Made by a program: the position numbers and the translations under genes. Shown here piece by piece: positions 57,814 to 64,000 of a stretch of DNA of 64,000 nucleotides. The stretch is from Actinoplanes solisilvae (GTDB taxonomy: Bacteria; Actinomycetota; Actinomycetes; Mycobacteriales; Micromonosporaceae). The stretch lies in the NCBI RefSeq assembly GCF_003999975.1, contig NZ_RJAC01000021.1, positions 1 through 64,000 on the forward strand. Reading direction: 5' to 3'. How positions within the stretch are numbered: position 1 is the stretch's first letter; the number at the start of each line of letters is the position of its first letter. The notes below the pieces were generated by a model. It saw only the letters and a list, made by a program, of their open reading frames with translations, did not search any database and was not told the origin of the DNA.

Positions 57814-58476
57814 TCACCGCCGCCTCGGGGCGATGAGCCCTGACTCGTACGCCCACACGACGAGCTGGGCGCGGTCGTGGCAGTGCAGCTTCGTCATCGC
57901 GCGGTTGACGTGCGTCTTCGCGGTCAGCGGGCTGATCACCATGTGCGCGGCGATGTCATCGTTGCTCATGCCGCGCGCCACGAGACCGACGACCTCCTGC
58001 TCGCGCCCGGTCAGCACGTCACGCCCGGCGTCCGGGTCGGCCGGCGGCGGGCCGGCGACGAACTCACTGATCAACGCGCGGGTCACCGCGGGGGAGAGCA
58101 GCGAGTCACCGCGGGCCACGACGGCGATGCCCCGCAACAGCTCTTCCGGATCGGCGTCCTTGAGCATGAAGCCACTCGCACCCGCGCGGACGGCGGCGAA
58201 CACGTACGGGTTGAGCCCGAAGTTGGTCAGGATCAGGATGCGGACCCCGGCGAGCGCGGGATCGGCCTTGATGCGGCGGGTGGCTTCGATCCCGTCGACG
58301 CCCGGCATCTGTATGTCCATGAGCACCACGTCGGGCCGCAGTTGCCGGGCGAGCTCGACCGCCTCGCGACCGTCCCCGGCCTCGCCGACGACCTCCAAAC
58401 CCTCCTCGAACTCGAACAACGCCCGGAACCCGGCTCGCATCAACGTCTGATCATCGACGAGTAGCACTCGGATCAC
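57814..58476 (-). CDS. NarL/LuxR-type response regulator
   Basis: The 220-residue regulator has a receiver (VLLVDDQTLMRAGF, phospho-Asp in VVLMDIQMPG, Lys in GFMLKDAD) and a LuxR DNA-binding domain (LTGREQEVVGLVARGMSNDDIA, KTHVNRAMTKL). The GTG start overlaps the stop of the sensor kinase by GTGA, giving coupled expression. Confidence 0.93.
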   Translation of the reverse strand: MIRVLLVDDQTLMRAGFRALFEFEEGLEVVGEAGDGREAVELARQLRPDVVLMDIQMPGVDGIEATRRIKADPALAGVRILILTNFGLNPYVFAAVRAGASGFMLKDADPEELLRGIAVVARGDSLLSPAVTRALISEFVAGPPPADPDAGRDVLTGREQEVVGLVARGMSNDDIAAHMVISPLTAKTHVNRAMTKLHCHDRAQLVVWAYESGLIAPRRR

Positions 58477-59651
58477 GCGGAGCCACCGTGTCGCGCCGAG
58501 CTGTCGAGCGGGAACGTGGCCCGTACGGCGAATCCGCCCCCGTCCTGGCGATCCGCCTTCAGCGTGCCGCCCAGCCCGGTGACCCGTTCACGCATCCCGG
58601 TCAACCCCACTCCGGCCGTCACCAGTCCGTCCCGCGGCGTGCGGTCTTCCGCCGCGGCCCAGCCGTCGTCGATGATCACGACGCTGAGCTGGGCCGGCAT
58701 GCAGTCGATGCGGACCTCGGTGTTGGCCCGGCCGGCGTGGCGGGCGACGTTGGTGAGCGCCTCCTGCACCACGCGGTAGCCGGCCTGATCCACCTCGGCG
58801 GGCAGGCCGGACGGGTCGCCCGACACGGTGATCCGCACCGGGACCCCGGCGGCCCGGGTGCGTTCGGCCAGTTCGTCGAGCCGGGCCAGCCCGACCGTGC
58901 CGACCTCGCCGGCGTCGTCGTCTGGGGCACGCAGGACCTGGAGTGTGGCCCTGAGCTCGCGCATCGCCGCCCCGCCGGCCTCTTGGATGGCCAGCAGGGC
59001 GGCCGCCGGCTCCTCGCCGCGTTTGCGGGCCAGGTGCACGGCGATGCCGGCCTGCACCTTGATCACCGAGATGCTGTGGGTCAGTGAGTCGTGCAGATCG
59101 CGGGCGATGCGCAGCCGCTCCTCGCCGGCGCGGCGCAGCGCCACCTCCTCCCGCGTGCGTTCCGCCTCGGCGGCGCGCTGCTCGACCTGCTCGAGGTAGG
59201 CCCGGCGCTGCCGCGCGACGAGCCCGGCCACGTTGGCGGCCACGAACCAGCCCAGCAGCAGCGACGTGCGTTCGACGAGCTGTTGACCGGCCTCGCCGGC
59301 GGGTGCGGTGCCGACGTCGCGGGCCAGGAAGCCGCCGAGAAAGACAAGACTGGCCAAAGCGGCTACCACGCGATGGCCCCGCCAGGCCGCGAAGTAGACG
59401 GCCAGGAGAACCGGGAACGAGGCGGCCACGCCGGCGTGCACGCGCAGGTGGAAGGCCAGCATCGCCGCGGTCACCACGAGCAACGCCGGCACCGGGAAGC
59501 GGCGGCACATGGCCAGGGCAGCAGCCATGGCGAGGACCAGGATCACGTCGAGGGGTCGCACGGCGGTGGCGTCAGGGGCGAGCGCCGCGTTGCCGAGCAG
59601 CACGGCGCCGAGGGCGATGCCCCCGAGGGCGTATGGCAGGTCCGGGCGCAT
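58473..59651 (-). CDS. membrane sensor histidine kinase (HisKA_3)
   Basis: The protein has five or six N-terminal membrane helices, a coiled segment, the H-box RIARDLHDSLTHSISVI and an HATPase (VQEALTNVARHA, GVGLTGMRERV). It phosphorylates the adjacent response regulator. Two starts are possible: ATG 59649-59651 just before the first helix, used here, or ATG 59685-59687, which has AGAAGG touching it. The signal is unknown. Confidence 0.9.
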   Translation of the reverse strand: MRPDLPYALGGIALGAVLLGNAALAPDATAVRPLDVILVLAMAAALAMCRRFPVPALLVVTAAMLAFHLRVHAGVAASFPVLLAVYFAAWRGHRVVAALASLVFLGGFLARDVGTAPAGEAGQQLVERTSLLLGWFVAANVAGLVARQRRAYLEQVEQRAAEAERTREEVALRRAGEERLRIARDLHDSLTHSISVIKVQAGIAVHLARKRGEEPAAALLAIQEAGGAAMRELRATLQVLRAPDDDAGEVGTVGLARLDELAERTRAAGVPVRITVSGDPSGLPAEVDQAGYRVVQEALTNVARHAGRANTEVRIDCMPAQLSVVIIDDGWAAAEDRTPRDGLVTAGVGLTGMRERVTGLGGTLKADRQDGGGFAVRATFPLDSSARHGGSA

Positions 59652-59794
59652 GTGGGCACTGTAGGACCGCCGAATGCTCAGCTGCATCCTTCTGTGGGGG
59701 TAGATGAGGCATACCGCGAACGCAGTATCCGGCGTTCGCCGATGCCTGCGGCCGCACGACGCTTTCCGGCCTCGCCGGGCCGAGCATCGGATCC

Positions 59795-59884
59795 ATGACC
59801 TACCGCTTCTTCACCCCTTCAAAAGCCTCAGCGGCGACCGGTCTCACCGCCGAGGTGCACCGGCAGCTCCCGGCCCACCGTTAG
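59795..59884 (+). pseudogene. 29-codon stub resembling the start of a carboxymuconolactone-decarboxylase-like protein
   Basis: MTYRFFTPSKASAATGLTAE followed by VHRQLPAHR and TAG recalls the N-terminal RYVTPVRPxxATGLVAEVYxQ of CMD-like proteins, but the protein stops after 29 residues. It ends 9 nt before the start of the membrane-protein operon and may survive as a leader peptide or be a truncation scar. Confidence 0.35.
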
Positions 59885-59893
59885 GACGCCGTT

Positions 59894-60295
59894 GTGCGCA
59901 AAGCCTTCGTCATCGTCAGCCACGCGCTGTTCATCGTCTTCGGCCTGCAGTTCGTCTTCGCCGCCGTGGGGGCCTTCACAGAAACGGGCGACGACAACGC
60001 GTACGTGTTGCACAGCATCACGGGCATGGCAGTGCTCCCCGCCCTGACCCTGGCCACCACGCTGCTCGCCGTTCTGTCCAAGGCACCGGGCCGGCTCGTC
60101 GCCCTGACCGTTCTGCCGCTCGGGCTGATCATCCTCCAGGTGCTGCTCGCCGGGCTGGCTGACGGGTTCACCGGCGTCGCGTCGTCCGTCGTCGGTGGAC
60201 TGCACGCCGTCAACGGAATCGTCGCCGTGCACGTCGCGGTCGCCGTTGCCCGAGGAGCCGCGCGGCTCACCCGACCCGTGCTGGAACCGGCGTGA
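59894..60295 (+). CDS. four-helix membrane protein (DUF6220-like)
   Basis: The 133-residue protein has four membrane helices (VIVSHALFIVFGLQFVFAAV, LHSITGMAVLPALTLATTLL, LVALTVLPLGLIILQVLLAGL, GGLHAVNGIVAVHVAVAVA) with His residues in the second and fourth that could bind heme or copper. It resembles DUF6220 proteins, an assignment by memory. GTG 59894 starts it; its stop overlaps the multicopper oxidase start, so both are made together. Confidence 0.65.
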   Translation: MRKAFVIVSHALFIVFGLQFVFAAVGAFTETGDDNAYVLHSITGMAVLPALTLATTLLAVLSKAPGRLVALTVLPLGLIILQVLLAGLADGFTGVASSVVGGLHAVNGIVAVHVAVAVARGAARLTRPVLEPA

Positions 60296-61947
60296 CCACC
60301 GGCTCGTGGCTCGTCGCCGACCTGCTCGCCGGCCTCCTCGCGACGGCCGGGTGGCTCGGGGCAGGCGCCACCTCGATCATCGGGCGGCGCCGGCTCACGG
60401 CCGGGCTGGCCCTGCTCGCGCTGCTGGCGACCGTCACCCGCGTGGTCACGGTCGTCGCGCTCACCCGGGCCGGGTGGTGGTTCGCCGCCGAGAAGGTGCT
60501 GATCGCCGGGCCCTTGACGCTTGCCGCGTTGGTGGGGCTCGTGCTGCGGCGCCGGGTCGCGTTCCTCTTCGCGGGGTACGCGACCGGCGCTGGTCTGCTC
60601 GTGACGGTCCTGGACGGATACCCGGTGTCGGCGGGCGTGGGCCTGCTGGCGGTCGCCGGAGTGGCCGCGGCCAGCGCGATCACCTTGCGGGGCCCGGCGC
60701 CGCGGTCGTCGAGGGCAGCGGCTGTGACGGCGATCGCAGCCCTGGTCGTCGGGACCGGGCTCGCCGCCGCGCCGGGCGCTCCCCCCGCCGTACATCATGA
60801 TCACGCAGTTGCGGCGCCGGGCGTGGGCGAGCCGACCAAGCGGTTCACACTTACCGCCGCGGCAGGCGCTGACGGGGTGTGGGCCTTCAACGGGCAGGTG
60901 CCCGGCCCTGAGATCAACGCGTTGGTGGGCGATGTCATAGAGGTGACGCTGCGCAACCGCGACATCGGGCGGGGCGTCACGCTGCACTGGCACGGCTACG
61001 ACGTTCCGAACAGTCAGGACGGGGTGCCGGGGGTGACGCAGGAGGCGGTCCTGCCGGGGCAGGAGTTCGTCTACCGCTTCCGCGCGGATCAGGCCGGGAC
61101 CTACTGGTATCACACGCATTCGGCCTCGGACATCGGTGTTCGCAAGGGCCTCTACGGGGTGCTCGTGGTCCGTGCCGGGCCGGTGGCCGGCGTCGACATC
61201 GCCGTGCCGGTCCACACTCTCGCGGGCCGATTGGTGCCGGTGCCGGCGACTTCCGTCAAGCCCGGCACCTCGGTGCGGCTGCGTCTGATCAATACGGACA
61301 GCGATCCCCACCGGTACGCCTTGTCGGGCGCGCCTTTCCGGGTGGTGGCGATCGACGGGGTCGATCTGCGGGGGCCGGCCTCCCTGGTCGACACGGCCGT
61401 GGGGATCGCGGCCGGAGGGCGTTACGACCTGGCCTTCACGGGTCCGGCGGTGTTGCAGGTGGACGGCCGGACGGTCTGGGGAACTGGCGAGGCCGCCACC
61501 GATTCGTGGCCGGTTCTTGATCCGCTCCGGTACGGCGAGGCGGCCCCGGTGCCGTGGTCGCGGTTCGACCGCTCCTTCACCCTGGTGCTCGATCGTGGTC
61601 TCGACCTGCGGGGGTTGCTGCCGCGCTATGCCCACACGGTCAACGGCGCGGCCGACCCCGACATCCCCGTCCAGGTCGTCCGCTCGGGCGAGATCGTCAA
61701 GTTCACCGTCGTCAACCGGTCGCTGGTCGTGCACCCGTGGCACCTGCACGGCCACCATGTGCTGGTTTTGTCGCGCGACGGCCGGGCGGCGAGCGGCACC
61801 CCGCTGTGGCTCGACTCGTTCGACGTACGCCCGGGCGAGGTCTGGGAGGTCGCGTTCGTCGCCGACAACCCCGGCATGTGGGCCAACCACTGCCACAACC
61901 TGCCCCACGCCGAGGCGGGCATGATGATGCACCTTTTGGTCGATTGA
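60292..61947 (+). CDS. membrane-anchored multicopper oxidase
   Basis: The 551-residue protein has about five or six N-terminal membrane helices (1-165) and a laccase-type domain outside the cell. Copper motifs are HWHGYDVP, YWYHTHSASD, HPWHLHGHH and HCHNLPHAEAGMMMH, giving full type 1 and type 2/3 sites with an axial Met. Fusion to a polytopic membrane domain is less common than a simple anchor. Likely roles: copper tolerance, metal or phenol oxidation, or electron transfer to the membrane domain. It is translationally coupled to the upstream four-helix protein. Confidence 0.9.
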   Translation: MTTGSWLVADLLAGLLATAGWLGAGATSIIGRRRLTAGLALLALLATVTRVVTVVALTRAGWWFAAEKVLIAGPLTLAALVGLVLRRRVAFLFAGYATGAGLLVTVLDGYPVSAGVGLLAVAGVAAASAITLRGPAPRSSRAAAVTAIAALVVGTGLAAAPGAPPAVHHDHAVAAPGVGEPTKRFTLTAAAGADGVWAFNGQVPGPEINALVGDVIEVTLRNRDIGRGVTLHWHGYDVPNSQDGVPGVTQEAVLPGQEFVYRFRADQAGTYWYHTHSASDIGVRKGLYGVLVVRAGPVAGVDIAVPVHTLAGRLVPVPATSVKPGTSVRLRLINTDSDPHRYALSGAPFRVVAIDGVDLRGPASLVDTAVGIAAGGRYDLAFTGPAVLQVDGRTVWGTGEAATDSWPVLDPLRYGEAAPVPWSRFDRSFTLVLDRGLDLRGLLPRYAHTVNGAADPDIPVQVVRSGEIVKFTVVNRSLVVHPWHLHGHHVLVLSRDGRAASGTPLWLDSFDVRPGEVWEVAFVADNPGMWANHCHNLPHAEAGMMMHLLVD

Positions 61948-62148
61948 CGGCTTTCGTAGACCAATGTCTCCACACCTAGCGTGTCGAGTGGGCTACCTGC
62001 CGTTGACCTGCGCCTCCGCCGACGGAAGAACGCAGTCGCGCACCAGAATTTGTCGTAGCTCACGGTTACTTTGGCGGTGAATTCGAACCCGCTTCTCGGT
62101 CTACCCGTTGAGAGCTTCATACGAGACTCGTTCCAGGGGGAGATTTGC

Positions 62149-62436
62149 ATGACCACCGCCACCATCCTGACCGTCGCCCGCGCGGAAGCCTTGTTCACCA
62201 GCCGGCTTGCGACCGGCAGCCAACCGACCTACGACACCGTGGAAGAGGCGATCCGCATCGCCGTGCGCGCCCACCGCGGGGTCCGGGGCTGCGCCGCCGA
62301 CGTCGCGGGCGAATACGGCGACCACCCCGAGTCAGCCGCACCTCGCATGCGCTGGGCCCGCCGCCTGGTCGAAGAGCTGTATGACGCGCGCCGGGGTCGC
62401 GCCCGCCGCCGTCTGGCCTGGGCGTTGGTCGCTTGA
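62149..62436 (+). CDS. small conserved actinobacterial protein
   Basis: The 95-residue helical protein (MTTATILTVARAEALFTSRL … GCAADVAGEYGDHPESAAPRMRWARRLVEELY) belongs to a short conserved family that I recognise from related genomes, with no known role. ATG 62149 follows GGGGGAGA at good spacing, so the longer frame upstream is not used. Confidence 0.7.
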   Translation: MTTATILTVARAEALFTSRLATGSQPTYDTVEEAIRIAVRAHRGVRGCAADVAGEYGDHPESAAPRMRWARRLVEELYDARRGRARRRLAWALVA

Positions 62437-62479
62437 CGGCCACGGTGGCGTGCTTCACCGATTGACCGCGCGGCCGTCA
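62434..62479 (+). terminator. possible bulged hairpin terminator
   Basis: TGACGGCC (overlapping the stop codon) pairs with GGCCGTCA, and an inner stem CGGTG/CACCG closes the loop. The long interruption makes it a weak candidate. Confidence 0.3.
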
Positions 62480-62486
62480 GGGTAAG

Positions 62487-62505
62487 GTTGCTACCCGCCA
62501 GTAAC
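62487..62505. promoter_or_regulatory. near-palindrome before the acyl-CoA dehydrogenase gene
   Basis: GTTGCT-ACCCGCC-AGTAAC has one mismatch in 6-bp arms and ends 13 bp before the start codon. Its size fits a TetR- or GntR-type fatty-acid regulator site. Confidence 0.4.
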
Positions 62506-62518
62506 AAAGGGGGGCGAC

Positions 62519-64000
62519 ATGCTCAGCGAGCGGCTGCAAGAGGTTCTCGACGGACGGTGGGCGCACGTCCGCAAGGCCGCCCGCACCGAGCTCGGCGGCG
62601 ACACATTCGTGGCCGTGCCGGGCGAGACGATCGATCAGGCGCGCGAGCGCGTCACCCGCCTGTTGCGGGAACTGCCGACCGACCCGGGCATCGCCGCGGG
62701 CTTCCCCCTCGCGTACGGGGGACAGGCCGATCCTGGTGCGTCGGTGGTCGCGGCCGAGATGCTCGCCCAGATCGACCTCTCCCTGATGGTGAAGTCCGGC
62801 GTGCAGTGGGGCCTGTTCGGCGGCGCCGTCGTGGCCCTCGGCACCAAGCACCACCACGATCTCTTCCTGCGCGACATCATCTCGGCCGACCTGCTCGGCT
62901 GCTTCGCGATGACCGAGACCGGCCACGGCTCCGACGTGCAGCAACTGCGCACCACCTGCGTCTACGACCCCGCGACCGAGACCTTCGACCTGCACACCCC
63001 GCACGCGGCCGCCCGCAAGGACTACATCGGCAACGCCGCCCGCGACGGGCGCATGGCCGTGGTCTTCGCCCAGCTCGTCACCGGCGGCAGGCAGCACGGC
63101 GTGCACGCGTGGCTGGTGCCGATCCGCGACGAGCAGGGCAACCCGCTGCCGGGCGTGACGATCGGCGACGACGGGCACAAGGCCGGCCTGCTCGGGGTCG
63201 ACAACGGGCGCCTCTCGTTCGACCACGTCAGCGTGCCCCGCGCGATGCTGCTCGACCGCTACGGACAGGTCGCCCCCGACGGCTCTTACACGAGCTCGAT
63301 CGACAACGACGTCCGCCGTTTCTTCACCATGCTCGGCACCCTGGTGCGCGGCCGCGTCGTCGTCGGTGGTGCCGCCGCGAACGCCGCCAAGGAGGCGCTG
63401 ACCATCGCCGTACGCTATGGCGAGTCGCGTCGGCAGTTCACGGCGCCGGGCGAGACGCGCGAGATCGCGCTCAATGACTACCTGGCCCATCAACGCATCC
63501 TGGTGACCCATCTCGCCGACGCGTACGCCCTGCACTTCGCCCAGGAAGAGCTGGTCGGCGCCCTGCACGAGGTGCAGACCTCGCAGGGCCCCGTCGACGA
63601 GCACCGGCAGCGTGAACTCGAGTCGCGGGCGGCCGGGCTCAAGGCGGCGCAGACGTGGCACGCGACCCGGGCGATCCAGGCCGCCCGGGAGGCCTGCGGC
63701 GGGGCCGGCTATCTGGCCGAGAACCGTCTGCCCGGGCTGAAAGCCGACACCGACGTGTTCACGACATTCGAGGGCGACAACACCGTCCTGCTGCAGCTCG
63801 TCGCGAAGGGGCTGCTCACCGGCTATCGGGACGCGTTCGGGTCGCTCGACGGCTGGGGCCGCGCCACCTTCGTCGCCGAACAGGTGCGATCGATGGTCCT
63901 CGAACGCACGGCGGCCCGCGGCCTGATCCACCGGCTGATCGACGCCGTGCCGGGGCGGGGCGAAGAGGTCGCGCTCACCGACCGCGGCTGGCATCTGGCG
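62519..64000 (+). CDS. acyl-CoA oxidase/dehydrogenase (3' end outside window)
   Basis: The first 494 codons are open to the window end. Motifs include CFAMTETGHGSDVQQLRTT (flavin and substrate site), GLLGVDNGRLSFDHVSVPR, and the C-terminal catalytic region ACGGAGYLAENRLP … TFEGDNTVLLQ, where Glu in FEGDN is the expected base. The GHGSDV and EGDNTVL patterns are those of acyl-CoA oxidases, which use O2, but the dehydrogenase alternative stands. ATG 62519 follows AAAGGGGGG. Role: first step of fatty-acid beta-oxidation. Confidence 0.88.
   Translation, partial: MLSERLQEVLDGRWAHVRKAARTELGGDTFVAVPGETIDQARERVTRLLRELPTDPGIAAGFPLAYGGQADPGASVVAAEMLAQIDLSLMVKSGVQWGLFGGAVVALGTKHHHDLFLRDIISADLLGCFAMTETGHGSDVQQLRTTCVYDPATETFDLHTPHAAARKDYIGNAARDGRMAVVFAQLVTGGRQHGVHAWLVPIRDEQGNPLPGVTIGDDGHKAGLLGVDNGRLSFDHVSVPRAMLLDRYGQVAPDGSYTSSIDNDVRRFFTMLGTLVRGRVVVGGAAANAAKEALTIAVRYGESRRQFTAPGETREIALNDYLAHQRILVTHLADAYALHFAQEELVGALHEVQTSQGPVDEHRQRELESRAAGLKAAQTWHATRAIQAAREACGGAGYLAENRLPGLKADTDVFTTFEGDNTVLLQLVAKGLLTGYRDAFGSLDGWGRATFVAEQVRSMVLERTAARGLIHRLIDAVPGRGEEVALTDRGWHLA

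Overview
The window reads as chromosomal DNA of a high-GC actinobacterium. Start codons are often GTG, codon usage is strongly GC3-biased, genes are dense and often overlap, and several ATG/GTG starts sit 6-7 nt after a TANNNT -10 box, as in leaderless transcripts. Lineage-typical families are present: DUF574 methyltransferase, a DUF5999-like peptide, an AfsR/SARP regulator, kinases with extracytoplasmic sensor domains and M36/M48 proteases. I would guess Micromonosporaceae (Actinoplanes-like), but that assignment is inference. No rRNA, tRNA, CRISPR array, phage or plasmid module was seen.

Layout. 1-8.7 kb: a transposase tail at the left edge, a SUKH-like protein, small membrane proteins, a flavin monooxygenase, a DUF574 methyltransferase, a TPR-like protein, an M48 membrane protease and a small alarmone synthetase. 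8.8-14.3 kb: a secreted M36 metalloprotease, an arginase-fold protein and a Ser/Thr kinase whose outer domain looks like a cellulose-binding module. 14.4-19.4 kb: a MarR regulator divergent from a flavin-oxidase/luciferase-like pair, then an NmrA protein facing an XRE regulator. 19.6-26.1 kb: a glycerol regulon, glpF-glpK-glpD on the minus strand and an IclR regulator plus a second glycerol kinase on the plus strand, sharing one divergent control region with a perfect 15-bp palindrome. 26-38.8 kb: a 1355-residue SARP regulator, a methyltransferase, two ArsR/SRPBCC operons, LacI and LysR regulators, and remains of a decayed sugar-catabolic locus (a class II aldolase with at least four frameshifts, two truncated PfkB kinases, the tail of a sugar ABC permease). 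39-42.6 kb: two-component parts and an HxlR/DoxX pair with a TTAC-N5-GTAA operator. 42.7-48.1 kb: one 5.4-kb gene for a eukaryote-like single-chain acyl-CoA carboxylase. 48.3-59.7 kb: a PH-like protein, two penicillin-binding-type hydrolases, RtcB, a PAP2-like protein, an ABC ATPase, a frameshifted phospholipase-D protein, a second receptor kinase and a two-component pair. 59.8-64 kb: a membrane-anchored multicopper oxidase operon, a small conserved protein and an acyl-CoA oxidase/dehydrogenase running off the end.

How it works together. The clearest functional unit is glycerol uptake, phosphorylation and oxidation under an IclR repressor. Most remaining loci are small regulator-plus-target switches (ArsR/SRPBCC, HxlR/DoxX, MarR/flavoenzymes). 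GC-rich short tandem repeats lie behind the stop codons of three convergent gene pairs, and several convergent pairs overlap at their 3' ends.
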